From NCBI GenBank assembly GCA_016617855.1, contig JAECUM010031381.1:1-64000 (forward strand): DNA of 64,000 bases, given 5' to 3'. Each line of letters opens with the position of its first letter. The first letter of the stretch is position 1. Position numbers and translations under genes: made by a program. The notes under the pieces were generated by a model. The model saw nothing but the letters and a program-made list of their open reading frames with translations, was not told where the DNA came from and did not search any database. Below, in pieces: positions 39,801-47,189 of the stretch. Source of the DNA: Megalonaias nervosa. Taxonomy: Eukaryota; Mollusca; Bivalvia; Unionida; Unionidae.

Positions 39801-42800
39801 GTGACTGATTCAGTCTCTCTTCTTTGCTAACAGGGTTTGGCCAAGAATCAGCTACCTTCAGTAGTGCCTGTTCATGCTGAATTCCCCAGTATCAGTTGTG
39901 TCTCTGCCGGAATGATTATGATAGACTGCCTTGCCCAGTTAGTGCTTTATGTTTTATCTCAAATGCATACTTTTTTGGGGTACTCTCTCCAGCACTGGCC
40001 TGACTTTGTTATTTATCAGCTTAAGTTTCTTTGGATCAGGTTCACTGCAAAATAACACATTTATTCCAAGAAATAATTCTTTCCGGTTAAAAATGTTGAT
40101 AGAAGCCACTGCATTCCTTTTTATTTTCTTATTATGAAAAGAAATAAATCTGGTAACCATCTTTTTTCTCCTTTAAAAAGATAATTTTGATATTGCAGCA
40201 AGCATCATCTTGAGGTGGATTTTTTTGTTTGGATTATTAAAAGATCTTTTCATTCTTATACTGGGAGAGAGATCCCCTTCACAAAAATCAGAGTCCATGA
40301 GGTCAGGGCTATTGCTGCATCTTGAACATCTTTAGATGAAAGCGCCCTCTGGTGTTCTCACTCCACTTTCTCTTCATACCTTTGATCATTGATCCACCAG
40401 AGTAATCTTATATTTGCTTTGGGTCCCATTATATCAGCCTAACAAATTGTCAAACCATCCTCCAATCAGCAGTAGAACATCTTATTGACAACAATGATAA
40501 ATTCACTTTATAGGATATCATAGTCTTTGGCCAGCAGCCTCCCACAGGGCTGACAAATTTAGCAATGTTATAATAGCAGGTGATGTATTACTACTATGAA
40601 AATGTAACTTTGGAGAAGGTAAAACTACTTCTAATTTAATGTGTAACTACTTACCTGCTATTGCACAGTTCCCACCTCACTCCCTGCTCTTTTGACCTTT
40701 AGTCTTGATCTAAGTCAAAGAAGGATGTTACAGTGTATTCCAGTTGCAGCAAGTGGAGTAATATATCAGACTGAAGTCATGTTGTTTTTTTATTCTAGAC
40801 CTCCAGAAAAAGATGTAGCAATGCAATAATAGCATGTAAATATTACATGATTAAAATTCTCCATCCACCATTACATATTTACCCATATCAGATACATAAT
40901 TTATTCTTTATGCACTGTTTTAGCTGGCCTAGAGGTAGGAGCATCTGCCTTGGATGCTGGAGGTCGTGGGTTCAAACCCTGGCCAAGTCATACCAAAGAC
41001 TTATTAAAATGGTACTAACAGCTGCCTTGCTAGGTGCTCGGCATTAAGAGGTTAGTGTTAGGACTGATCGGCCTGGTGTCAGGATAATGTGACTGGGTGG
41101 AATGTAAGCTACATGTCTGCAACATGATGCCCCAGTGCTGGACATCACTATAAACTGCTACACTGCAGACATTGTAGCGATATGGCTGAAAAATTGTTAA
41201 AGCTACATTAAAAATCCAAATCACAAACACACGCACACACACTTTTTTAGCCATCGTGTTGTCAGTGCTAATGCCGTTTATTTCAGTGTTATCATCATTC
41301 GATGTAATCTGTAAATCTACATCTTTTCTGACACATTGCCAAATATCTTTATTATGTTTGAAATCAACAAATCAGCATTTTGAATGTTATTTTGTAACAT
41401 ATCTTAGTTTGATCACACTTTCATCCCATTCAGACTTGCAAGCAATACACATTTTTCCTCTGATACCAGAGTAATTTCTTTCATGTTAACTCATCAAATA
41501 TCTCACCTCTTTGGAACTGTGGATTTCAGTATGGTGTAGTTTTGTAACATTATTTATGTTGTGTTGAAAAAAATTCAAAATTAGTACCTGCTTGTCAGTG
41601 TGAAAACACCAGTATTCAGTATGGTCCAGGTACTTTAGAGTATTTTGTTTCTAAAATTAGTGGTTTATGATCTGCAAACTTTTGGGGTATTTTAGTTTTT
41701 AAAAAAATATTAGTCATCCAGAAATTACTTTGTATCGGGATACAAGACTTGAAACTGCCAGGTTAAGGCCCACATGTGTCAGCTATAAGCATAGGATAGT
41801 TTTCTCCATCCAACTCTGTTTCCTTCTAAACTGGTTGGTGGAAATTAACCAAACTTTGCACTTGGTTTTCCATGTGATCACTGAGAGTGGTATTGAGTTT
41901 TCTGGCATTTCTTTTATGATCCCTGGGGAAAAGGGGGCTGGGAGCTTCTAAGCTCAAATGTACAAAACTAGTCTTTACTGGATATGTTTATGGAGATTGT
42001 TCATTTCATTGTTACTTTTTATTACTTGTACTCTCTTTTAATAGTAATGTGCAGACATTAAGTGCTGTTTCAAAACTTTAGAATGGGCATTTGAGTGACT
42101 GTGTGGCAGAAATGCAGCCTGGTTTAAGTTTTTTTCTACTGGCAAATGTTGAAACAAAAACAAAAAGCCAAATAAGAGTATGTATTATATATGGATACAT
42201 AATAGCACTCTCTCATTCTGCTTTTGTTTTAGTTAACCTTTCTTTTGACTTTTATTGAGAGGCCCCAACTATAATCAGATTACCCCTCCCCCGTTTTTTT
42301 TTTTTCAAATCTGAGGAGGGGGGAGTACCCAACTTAGTAAATTCTAGATGCAAGCCTGCATTAGTGGTTATGATAGTCAATATTTTTTGCAACTTCATTA
42401 TATAATATACCCCCAGTGATCATGATGATAAAACTGTAATGAGGTACAGATATAAGAATCATATACTCTCAGCTTGTTTATAAAGACCTCTTAGGTTGGC
42501 AGTTAAAAATGGGTCATAATAGACAGGTTGTCTCATAATATATATAAACAAAAAATATGTTATTGGTAAATTGAGATATTGATAGAACAATGATAAAATA
42601 GACCTTAAGAAAAACAGATATTTGTGATATGAAATTCTCAATGTGGTATACTTGCTAAGTACATAAATAAAGAAAGGCTATATTCTTCATTGTTTCATAT
42701 GTAAAAGATGAAATAGATAACACCCAACCATGAACTGGCCAGAATATGAAGTGCCCCAGCACATAGGAGTCCATCTGACTGCCAAATATTGGTTACTGGG

Positions 42801-45800
42801 TTGGGTTAGGCAGGTGTACACTACATAAAGGCATTTTGTTTTATAGAACAATATAAATGAATTTAACATGAGTGGTCTCTGTGGACATCTGTTTTCACCA
42901 GGTTTGACTATTTATAGTTTAAATCACAAGGTTTGACTATTTACAGTTTAAATCACAAGGTTTGACTATTTACAGTTTAAATCACAAGGCTTTACTATTT
43001 ATAGTTTAATCCATAACTGTGATATTTTGGTTCAGTTTCATGTTGAATTTGTCATTATTCGCAGTATTCTTGTCCCTTAGTTTCTTTTATTTAATTATAG
43101 GTCTGCCGAGAGCAGTTTGTTTCTTTATACAACCAGCCAGTACTAGAAAACTTGTCCAGGTATATGGTGGAAAAGTACTGCAATAGCAATAGGTAAGATC
43201 TTTGGATTTGTTACCTTTTCTTAAAGCCAATGATAAATTGAGTTATCCTTACACTTGCTATTTATGTTGCAAAACCTCAACCCAGAACATGCTTTGTGCC
43301 ATTTATTGTTTGGAGTCATCAGGATTTTGGCTGTACAGTGTTCTCTCCAGGACCTGATAGAGCACTGGATCAGAATGCATCAAAAATTACTCCAGTTCAG
43401 TAGCAACTCTAAAATCCCATGACAGCCTTTTATTTAAATAGTAAAATTCCTATATCTGTGCACAAAGTTTACAAACTTGTTAAAGTGCCACTTTCATTTC
43501 ATTGGCATTGAGTTTTATGTTGTGCATGCAGTTGGTCTAATGAAAATGATATCTGTTCATGTACTGATTTACAAAGATGGTAATTGATAGATGGGAGAAG
43601 TAGCAGTCAGTTTTAGATGCCAGATATGATGTTCAAATTTTTTTTGAAAATATTTGTGTTTATTAGGATTTAGGGGTCCCAGGTGGTCAAGTGGTCTAAG
43701 GCATTCACCATTACAGATCACTCATATCCCATCTCTGTCCACGTGGGTTGGAGTCTCAGGGTAGCTAACATGAGTATGTGTGAAAACTTGCTAGTAGCTT
43801 CCTTTCGGTCAGTGGTTCTTCCAGATTCATGTGCTAAAAATGTCATTAAACCCCACAAAATCTTTATGTTGGTAATACTTTAAATGAGTTTATTTCTTGT
43901 AATTGACAATTTATGACCTTTGATGACCCATCATCTTGATCTTGGTTTCAACAGCATTTTTGTACCAAGGCTTGTTGGTTTTCAAACAGATTCTCCATGC
44001 AGCCTCATACTGATGAGATTCTAAAGTTTAGAAATAAACATTATTAAAGTAGAGGATATCATAACATTACCAGGGGTGATAATTTGATAAAAATATGCCA
44101 AGTAGTTTTCAAGTTACGAACATTTTGCAAGTTTAAATATAGTTTCTGAAGAAATGAAAAAAAAAATCTCTGATATGTTATTAGATACTACAATATTTCA
44201 TGTGTCTAGTGACATATGAATATTGTTAGCTAGATATCATGTTGAGATTAAAGGAAATTGAAATTTTATTTAAACAGTCATACTTTTTTTATTGCTGCTA
44301 AATAAACCAAATAGCTTTCTGAGTATATAACACCATCCTCCACATCTTTCTGCTTAAAAGTTAAAATAAAATTGCCATTAATCTGTGTTGTAAGACACCA
44401 TGAATATTTTAACAGATCTTTTGCATCATCCATGATTTTTTTAACAAATCTTTTGCTTCATCTATGATATCATTTGCTTCATCTATGATATCAGAACTTA
44501 CAAATATTAATGAGATTGACCAAAGTTATCTTCTGAATTCTTTAAAAATTTAAATATCTTGAGAAATTTTAAACTGATTTTAATGGAATTTTTGCTGTTT
44601 ATTGGACACCAATTTTTATGGAATTTTCATTATGTTCAGACAACTTCATTCTTTTTATTATATTTTTTTAGAAACTTCAGTGTCTAATTTCCAGTATTCC
44701 ATGTCATTTAAAGGAGTCATGACACTTCAATGTCTATCTTCTGTCTTTGCTTTATAGCACAGGGTTCTGTGTTTTAGCCCTAGCAGAGCAGATTTTAGTG
44801 GGTATAGCAATTTGTGATGCACCCATTGTTAATAGGTCGTTATTATCATCATCAACATCATCATCATCATCATCATCATTGCTGAAACTTATACACTTTT
44901 TTGTTCATATGTGAAAATAAAAAGGAATGCAGTGGCTTCTATCAACATTTTTAACAGGAAGGAATTATTTCTTGGAATAAATGTGTTATTTTGCAGTGAA
45001 CCTGATCCAAAGAAACTTAAGCTGATAAATAACAAAGTCAGGCCAGTGCTGGAAAGAGTACCCCAAAAAAGTATGTATTTTTAATGGCCACTATAACAGT
45101 GGTAGTAGACATACATTGTTACCTTTGACTGTGGTAGTAGACATACAGTGTTACATTTGACTGTCATATCCTCTGTCCATCTATTACACCTGGGTTAATG
45201 TTTGCATTTAGGTTTTCAGGCACTGTGTTTCATAGATGCAGTTCCACTTTTTATCCTACTGTCTGACATTTGAATGGACAATGAAACCATCGGGATCATG
45301 GTTCCGCATTGATAATCACTATATACTTACAGATTTTTAAAAAATAGCAATGAAATCGATATATCATTTTTCCAAATTACACAATTACTGTAACATACGA
45401 TGTATCAAGAAGTAAATTCCCTTCCTGTTTTCATCAGGTAGATAATATAGATTTGGCAGTTTACAATAGTGAAGCATGTCTTCTTTACCTAGTCACATTG
45501 TTATTAGGATATTTAAAGGAGATGTAATGCAACCAAAGCTGCCCAATATTCACCCATTTCCAAATGGAAGATTTGATCTACTGACTTCAAAGATTATATA
45601 AATTGTCATGTTCTATGCACACAGATAATTCACACCCAGATAAACTCATGAACACGCTTGTAATGTGGAGGCAGGCATGGATCCCATCTTTATTTAGCAA
45701 ATGCCAAAATAATTGACCCTTACTTGTTGAACATGAAGAATATTGCAATCAAAATTGGTGAATAAAACCCTGATTTATTGCTCATTTTATCATTGAAAAT

Positions 45801-46804
45801 GGGTTAGCATTCAGAAATTTGAGTCAGCATCATGAAATTCTCATCTTGGCACATCGCATCGGAGCATAGGGCCTTTCAGGTTTATGGAAATGATCTTATC
45901 TGCCAACAGATTTTGCCACCATTAATGAAGTTATAAAAATCGATAATAGCTAAACCATACTGCAGAAAAGAAGTGGATCTGATTTGACAAATAGCAGTCT
46001 CACAGGAAGACCTTTCAGATTTGGACGGACAGTGCCAATCCACCATCAGATATGGCCACTATTACTAAAACAGAAAAACTAAAAAATTCCCAGAAACTGT
46101 TAAGCTGCGATTTACCATATCTGACAGAAAGCATTCAGGTATTAAGGGCTTTCAAATTTTCAGAAATGATGCATTTTTGCCATCACATATTAAAATATGA
46201 ACACCAGTACAAAAGTTGAAAATCTATATAAAAGACAAATACATGAAGACATTAAAGAGAAGTAATAATAGAATAACCTTTATACTAACTTCAAAATTCT
46301 GAACAACACTGAAAAGAATGTGACCAAATGTGACAAAGTGTCCTAACTTTAATGCATTTCTGATTTATACAAATGATGGTATTCTGCCATTATATATTGC
46401 CATCGTATCTAATAGTAAACAAACATTACAACTTGATCCAGAAAAATAGCTGAACTGAATTTGATTGACTTTGAAACAAAGCATCTTGGCATAGGGGTTT
46501 TTCAATATTAGACAAATAACACTAATATGCATTCAAATATGGATGAAGATACAGAAAAATGAGACACCTTGAAACAATTATTTTCAAAAGCATTTGGAAA
46601 AAATTTCCACAGAAAGCATCTTGCTGACCCAGATTTCTTGGCCTACTGCACTTTTGTCTATTTGGCAGATGTCAGTCATGTGTGTGATCTCGGGGTTTTA
46701 TTGGGCATCTTGTTAATACTCATTCTAATTTTTATGTTTTTTTCTTTCTTACAGGGGACTTTGTTCTGGAAGATGTTCTGAAATCCACTTATTTTTTCAA
46801 TTAA
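4931..46804 (+). CDS. POLRMT: Mitochondrial DNA-directed RNA polymerase, C-terminal half (10 exons)
   Basis: A single-subunit, T7-like RNA polymerase that transcribes mtDNA and makes replication primers in the matrix. Exons: 4931-5053, 7378-7500, 11410-11487, 16060-16248, 25915-26063, 34859-34957, 36112-36184, 43101-43192, 44997-45070, 46755-46804. All introns are GT-AG and phases join without a break, giving 349 residues plus stop. The palm and fingers motifs are all visible: [16 protein letters not shown] with the first catalytic Asp, [15 protein letters not shown] with the conserved Lys and Tyr, and [10 protein letters not shown] with the second catalytic Asp. The protein ends STYFFN, like animal POLRMT. 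The N-terminal PPR-like domain and promoter-binding part are not in view. About nine residues expected before KPDSMKQKN are missing at the exon 5/6 junction (see findings). The identification is very secure. Confidence 0.96.
5054..7377 (+). other. POLRMT: POLRMT intron, no other feature seen
   Basis: AT-rich intron with short repeated phrases (atttgtggacaattgcatataataa near 5750 and 6000) but no coding relic or element that I can identify. Confidence 0.6.
7378..7500 (+). CDS. POLRMT: POLRMT exon 2: first catalytic Asp
   Basis: 41 codons, phase 0, acceptor attgtag and donor gtaagt. It opens with [16 protein letters not shown]. By homology to T7 RNA polymerase the first Asp is the metal-binding palm residue. 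It continues to the [13 protein letters not shown] segment typical of mitochondrial polymerases. Confidence 0.95.
7968..8720. repeat. Diverged tandem repeat, unit about 155 bp
   Basis: About five poorly conserved units inside the exon 2/3 intron, each carrying a phrase like atgaaacttngtaaatanta, then catcacctgaagatgcac, then ttattgccctttttgt. Phrase positions near 8000, 8190, 8345, 8510 and 8680 show the period. The units are old and not coding, although they produce short open frames on both strands. Confidence 0.6.
9727..9944 (-). repeat. tRNA-derived SINE, family A, 5'-truncated copy
   Basis: On the minus strand it runs from the head (ggatcactgccatctcacc, with box B-like gggttcgagtct) through gagaaagcttgccagtag to the tail gcgttaagccccacaacaac. 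It is the same family as 29776-29978, 32309-32527 and 43672-43866. It stops short of the box A side. Confidence 0.75.
11030..11268. repeat. Inverted-repeat (fold-back) element
   Basis: Arms of about 45 bp face each other: gtgaagatctgacaactgtc at about 11032 and its diverged reverse complement ending at about 11267, both continuing into ggtca-(g/t)gttctggtgac. The roughly 150-bp centre is not paired. It is consistent with a small non-autonomous DNA transposon in the intron just before exon 3. No clear target-site duplication was found. Confidence 0.55.
11410..11487 (+). CDS. POLRMT: POLRMT exon 3
   Basis: 26 codons, phase 0, acceptor tatttgcag and donor gtattt. It encodes [19 protein letters not shown] ending in EGYVERK, the helix between the first palm motif and the fingers. 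It matches the family's spacing exactly. Confidence 0.92.
11488..13220 (+). other. POLRMT: POLRMT intron 3, left part, nothing identified
   Basis: AT-rich intron sequence with only short chance open frames. No repeat family or coding relic was recognised before the hAT-like debris at about 13260. Confidence 0.55.
13260..13573 (-). pseudogene. hAT-type transposase fragment (N-terminal region)
   Basis: A minus-strand frame from 13573 includes [10 protein letters not shown] after a region with scattered Cys and His. The next frame contains [20 protein letters not shown]. The pairing of an R-A-E-x-L-F block with a later F/V-K-x-MFPD-x-K segment is what I know from hAT-like transposases with a BED/TTF-type finger. 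Frameshifts and stops break it, and no TIRs were found. It may be unrelated to the hAT C-terminal fossil at 51206. Confidence 0.4.
13878..14934 (-). mobile_element. piggyBac-like DNA transposon, internally deleted
   Basis: Left end TTAA (13874-13877) followed by CCCTTTCATCA. Right end TGATGAAAGGG followed by TTGA (14935-14938), a one-base decayed TTAA. TTAA target sites with CCC..GGG ends are diagnostic of piggyBac. Subterminal direct repeats are present on both sides: actaagtaacttt twice on the left, and a phrase with cggtccata twice on the right. Inside, on the minus strand, lies an N-terminal transposase relic. At 1,057 bp it lacks the catalytic core and would depend on a helper. Confidence 0.85.
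14200..14688 (-). pseudogene. piggyBac transposase, N-terminal relic
   Basis: One reading frame from ATG at 14688 to the TGA near 14200, interrupted by two stops (near 14390 and 14342). It starts with the acidic leader usual for piggyBac transposases ([20 protein letters not shown]). A short [11 protein letters not shown] block and the [15 protein letters not shown] block follow, which open the DDE domain in this family. The catalytic aspartates are absent because the element is deleted after this point. Confidence 0.75.
14935..16059 (+). other. POLRMT: POLRMT intron 3, right part
   Basis: No gene. A segment at about 15430-15570 with ccatgatg, gagtggacatccacta and gatgtcctc phrases resembles one at 25030-25260, so both are probably pieces of one unnamed repeat. 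Confidence 0.5.
16060..16248 (+). CDS. POLRMT: POLRMT exon 4: fingers motif
   Basis: 63 codons, phase 0, acceptor cattttccag and donor gtagag. [17 protein letters not shown] contains the Lys and Tyr that bind incoming NTP and discriminate ribose in T7-like polymerases. The exon continues to MFTGAREIQ. Confidence 0.95.
16370..16510. repeat. Fold-back repeat family F, copy 1
   Basis: A palindromic segment: tctgctggcagattatgtgc then ccagcagatcaggg, and on the other side tagatcctgatctgtcgg then catattatcc. Related copies lie at 27110-27285, 31895-32050 and, in part, 35835-35910. Each is about 140-170 bp and carries agatc-c-agatctg and catta-tgtgc phrases in both orientations, so RNA could fold into a hairpin. 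Confidence 0.65.
16626..16655. repeat. (TA)n microsatellite
   Basis: About 14 TA units followed by gatagata. Confidence 0.95.
16656..17930 (+). other. POLRMT: POLRMT intron 4 stretch, nothing identified
   Basis: AT-rich, with a C-rich run at about 17871-17890. No gene or known repeat was recognised. Confidence 0.5.
17940..19740. other. Unidentified, relatively GC-rich decayed coding-like block
   Basis: Composition and codon-like texture differ from the flanking AT-rich intron, and several open stretches overlap on the minus strand (18423-18121, 18448-18206, 18687-18493, 18987-18802, 19556-19353). No motif is convincing. It looks like a broken retroelement of the same sort of age as the DIRS-like relics nearby, but I found no RT, RNase H or recombinase signature. 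Confidence 0.35.
20530..21272. repeat. 47-bp minisatellite, about 15.8 copies
   Basis: Head-to-tail 47-bp units of the form tactcattgtacaactaagt then ctgcataatggtagacattt then ctgttca. Central copies are almost identical, with single substitutions. The right-hand copies (after about 21100) are more diverged, as expected at an ageing array edge. It lies in POLRMT intron 4, and 47 is not a multiple of three. No protein is implied. Confidence 0.97.
21273..22126 (+). other. POLRMT: POLRMT intron 4 stretch, nothing identified
   Basis: No coding relic or recognised repeat between the minisatellite and the pogo-like element. Confidence 0.5.
22440..22600. repeat. Palindromic insert inside the pogo-like element
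   Basis: ccctagtctggttccctg near 22494 is mirrored by acacagaaccagactaatta near 22575. Between them, tgttccc and gggaaca type phrases also pair. It looks like a small fold-back element nested in the older transposon. Confidence 0.5.
23350..23499 (+). pseudogene. CENP-B N-terminal HTH fragment of pogo-like transposase
   Basis: A 49-codon frame starting ATG at 23350 and ending TAA. It opens [19 protein letters not shown] and continues to [20 protein letters not shown]. The KR-x-L-x-LE-K start and VGKT-x(2)-V-x-I-K end are the pattern of the CENP-B/Psq-type HTH at the start of pogo transposases. It is decayed and truncated, with no DDE domain following. Its position within pogo-type TIRs supports the reading. 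Confidence 0.65.
24741..24828. repeat. (CT)n microsatellite
   Basis: About 40 CT units with two early interruptions. It gives artefactual Leu-Ser and Arg-Glu open frames, which are not genes. Confidence 0.97.
25310..25627 (-). repeat. tRNA-derived SINE, family B
   Basis: Minus-strand copy. The tRNA-like head near 25627-25550 has box A-like TGGCCTAGTGGTAGAGCG and box B-like GGGTTCGCCCC. It is followed by cgagtcataccaaagac, a body with gtcaggataatgtgactggg, and a 3' tail near 25310 rich in gtgatt. The same family occurs on the + strand at 40923-41241. The conserved body resembles the MetaSINE type described in bivalves, but I cannot confirm this. Confidence 0.8.
25915..26063 (+). CDS. POLRMT: POLRMT exon 5
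   Basis: 149 nt, phase 0 in and phase 2 out, acceptor ttttgtcag and donor gtaagc. It encodes [20 protein letters not shown], then [13 protein letters not shown] and KHYGYVDSI. The VEWITPL core is the family signature. The next exon resumes in a compatible phase, but the joined product is about nine residues shorter than I expect for the family here. Confidence 0.93.
26562..26990. repeat. 40-bp minisatellite, about 10-11 copies
   Basis: Units of the form caccattcagactggcctat then gttcatattgtagttatttt, with some units short by 6 bp (gttcatgtagttattgt). A two-unit higher-order pattern is visible: copies ending in 'attttc' alternate with copies ending in 'attgtc'. Confidence 0.95.
27110..27285. 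repeat. Fold-back repeat family F, copy 2
   Basis: Contains cagtatagacccagatctga on one side and agatccagatctacccatgc on the other, with gctggcagatcaggg between. Same family as 16370-16510. Confidence 0.6.
27725..28585. repeat. Long repeat family R, copy 1, with internal tandem units
   Basis: Begins near gcttattatgttatgat and ends with catactgttcacagtactct-like text. The inside has about six diverged units of roughly 110 bp with 'caccatctacagttaccaaa', 'ttgtggatggcttgcactt' and 'aggtcaaggtcac' phrases, then 'gaaagaagaaaatggttt'. Copies 2 and 3 lie at 32560-33590 and 34090-34805. All lie in POLRMT intron 5 or right at exon 6. Confidence 0.6.
29776..29978 (+). repeat. tRNA-derived SINE, family A, nested in DIRS-like relic 1
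   Basis: Starts ggtcccaggagactgagtgg, with a box A-like gagtggtctaaggtgct and a degenerate box B. Continues gagaaagcttgccagtagct and ends aaaaatggtgttaaacac. It is older than the copy at 32309. Confidence 0.75.
30690..31065. repeat. 47-bp minisatellite, 8 copies, inside DIRS-like relic 1
   Basis: Units of the form gtgagcttccaacagggagt then ggattacagtgagagagttt then actctat, starting about 30692, 30740, 30789, 30836, 30884, 30930, 30976 and 31023. Small indels occur in two units. It sits between the RT end and RNase H debris, so it may have arisen by expansion of element sequence. Confidence 0.95.
31895..32050. repeat. Fold-back repeat family F, copy 3
   Basis: caaagatcctgatctgctgg and later cagacccagatctgctcg bracket tgcctgcagatcagggtg. 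Same arrangement as copies 1 and 2. Confidence 0.6.
32309..32527 (+). repeat. tRNA-derived SINE, family A, with target-site duplication
   Basis: 219 bp flanked by a perfect 13-bp direct repeat, tcattgctttatg, at 32296-32308 and 32528-32540. It starts within the tRNA-like head (cgctctccgttacggatcac), so it is slightly 5'-truncated. It has box B gggttcgagtct, the body agcttgccagtagcttct, and an AAC-rich tail. The clean duplication shows a fairly recent target-primed insertion. Confidence 0.9.
32560..33590. repeat. Long repeat family R, copy 2
   Basis: Diverged units with 'gtttgtggatggcttgcact', 'ggtcaaggtcaagag' and 'ttctgcacaaaaaatt' phrases, ending at accattcacagtactcttg. Orientation matches copies 1 and 3. 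Confidence 0.55.
34090..34805. repeat. Long repeat family R, copy 3, ending 54 bp before exon 6
   Basis: Begins ataaggtggagcatattatg, contains at least four units with 'ccaaactttgtggatggctt' and 'gaaagaagaaaaatggtttc', and ends atatactgttcacagtactc. Its end lies just upstream of the exon 6 polypyrimidine tract. Confidence 0.6.
34859..34957 (+). CDS. POLRMT: POLRMT exon 6
   Basis: 99 nt, phase 2 in and 2 out, acceptor ctattttccag and donor gtgagc. It encodes [20 protein letters not shown] and then [12 protein letters not shown]. The PPNYIHSLD motif is conserved from T7-like phages to animals. Confidence 0.95.
35370..35560. repeat. 30-bp tandem repeat, about 6 diverged copies
   Basis: Units of the form caagctatttgatgccatag then tacactgctt, each with several changes, in the intron between exons 6 and 7. 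Confidence 0.8.
35835..35910. repeat. Fold-back repeat family F, partial copy
   Basis: Contains gaagaatcagatcagccatt then tcattatgtgcagccagatc agggtct, matching one half of the other copies. Confidence 0.45.
36112..36184 (+). CDS. POLRMT: POLRMT exon 7: second catalytic Asp
   Basis: 73 nt, phase 2 in and 0 out, acceptor ttgaatttcag and donor gtaatc. It encodes [20 protein letters not shown]. The Asp in VHDCFW is the second metal-binding palm residue. Confidence 0.95.
38335..38460. repeat. 31-bp tandem repeat, 4 copies
   Basis: Units acatgtatataaaataacag then atgagggtaac, nearly identical, inside the DIRS-like region. Confidence 0.9.
39961..40128 (-). pseudogene. POLRMT: Inverted duplicate of POLRMT exon 9 with flanking intron
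   Basis: This 168-bp block is the reverse complement of 44913-45080, with four mismatches and no gaps by hand alignment. It carries 84 bp of upstream intron, the whole 74-nt exon and 10 bp of downstream intron. Both splice-site dinucleotides are kept, and the one exon mismatch is synonymous (GAA to GAG). Similarity stops sharply on both sides. It lies within the DIRS-like recombinase relic, in the intron before exon 8, opposite to the gene's orientation, so it cannot be spliced in from the normal transcript. Confidence 0.95.
40923..41241 (+). repeat. tRNA-derived SINE, family B
   Basis: Head with box A-like tggcctagaggtaggagc and box B-like gggttcaaacc, then gccaagtcataccaaagac, body gtcaggataatgtgactgg and tail caaatcacaaacacac. 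It is in inverse orientation to the copy at 25310-25627. Confidence 0.8.
41242..42898 (+). other. POLRMT: POLRMT intron 7 stretch, nothing identified
   Basis: AT-rich, with a short T run near 42293-42305. No gene or recognised repeat. Confidence 0.5.
42899..43012. repeat. 29-bp tandem repeat, 4 copies, upstream of exon 8
   Basis: Units aggtttgactatttacagtt then taaatcaca. The first and last copies read tttatagtt. The array ends about 90 bp before the exon 8 acceptor, in the region where branch points are expected to begin. Confidence 0.92.
43101..43192 (+). CDS. POLRMT: POLRMT exon 8
   Basis: 92 nt, phase 0 in and 2 out, acceptor ttaattatag and donor gtaaga. It encodes [20 protein letters not shown] and then [10 protein letters not shown]. 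Its acceptor sits about 90 bp downstream of a four-copy 29-bp tandem repeat. The exon lies between the inverted copy of exon 9 (39961-40128) and exon 9 itself. Confidence 0.93.
43672..43866 (+). repeat. tRNA-derived SINE, family A
   Basis: Head ggtcccaggtggtcaagtgg then tctaaggcattc, box B-like gggttggagtct, body gaaaacttgctagtagcttc and tail cattaaaccccacaaaatc. Moderately diverged. Confidence 0.75.
44845..44880. repeat. (ATC)n microsatellite
   Basis: About 11 ATC units, a short distance before the duplicated exon 9 block. Confidence 0.9.
44997..45070 (+). CDS. POLRMT: POLRMT exon 9 (duplicated elsewhere in inverse orientation)
   Basis: 74 nt, phase 2 in and 1 out, acceptor ttattttgcag and donor gtatgt. 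It encodes [20 protein letters not shown] then VPQK. The exon plus 84 bp of upstream and 10 bp of downstream intron also occurs inverted at 39961-40128. This copy is taken as the real exon because it is in the gene's orientation and order. Confidence 0.92.
45081..46754 (+). other. POLRMT: Last POLRMT intron
   Basis: No gene. The text near 45880-46500 has loosely repeated phrases (gcctttcaggtttatgg, acctttcagatttggac, gggctttcaaattttcag) spaced about 130 bp apart, suggesting an old degenerate tandem repeat. Confidence 0.45.
46755..46804 (+). CDS. POLRMT: POLRMT last exon and stop
   Basis: 50 nt, phase 1 in, acceptor ctttcttacag. It encodes [15 protein letters not shown] followed by TAA at 46802-46804. 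The aromatic C-terminus forms part of the active site in this polymerase family and is conserved. Confidence 0.95.
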
Positions 46805-47189
46805 GATGAACCAGGATATCATAATTGAGATCAGTGAATGAGATCCGCTCATCACTGTAGGTTTTTCAACATCAGGAGACACCTTGCAAACTGTAACACA
46901 TTGTGTGCACAAATGTGTATCTAATTGTATGATATCAGCATATGAGATGGTTGAATCCGGATTTCCAAAGATCTCTGAGAAGAAGAAAGCATCCCACATC
47001 ACCAATAATCTGAGATGTTCTGATTACTGCATAGTTGTACCTTTCACATCATAATATATGTCATGCTGTTATCAAGTGAGATCAGACTATGAGATTCTGA
47101 AAGAAATCACTACATTTGGGAGATTATTGCCAAGAATATGGTCTGAGAACACTAAATTAACCATGAAACTTCTGGCAAGATGTTGTGTG

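Larger units (their letters stand above)
36780..40830 (+). mobile_element. DIRS-like retroelement relic 2 (contains inverted POLRMT exon copy)
   Basis: Plus-strand relic in the intron between exons 7 and 8. The recognisable parts are the RNase H end ([21 protein letters not shown] text at 39070-39115, then SPLWS near 39190) and the N-terminal tyrosine recombinase ([14 protein letters not shown] near 39430, [14 protein letters not shown] near 39545). The recombinase C-terminus lies near 40293, with [10 protein letters not shown], the His-x-x-Arg of the active site. Many stops are present. Left of 39000 only weak gag-like open stretches (e.g. 36784-37185) support the extent. The 168-bp exon copy at 39961-40128 lies between the two recombinase blocks. 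Confidence 0.65.
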
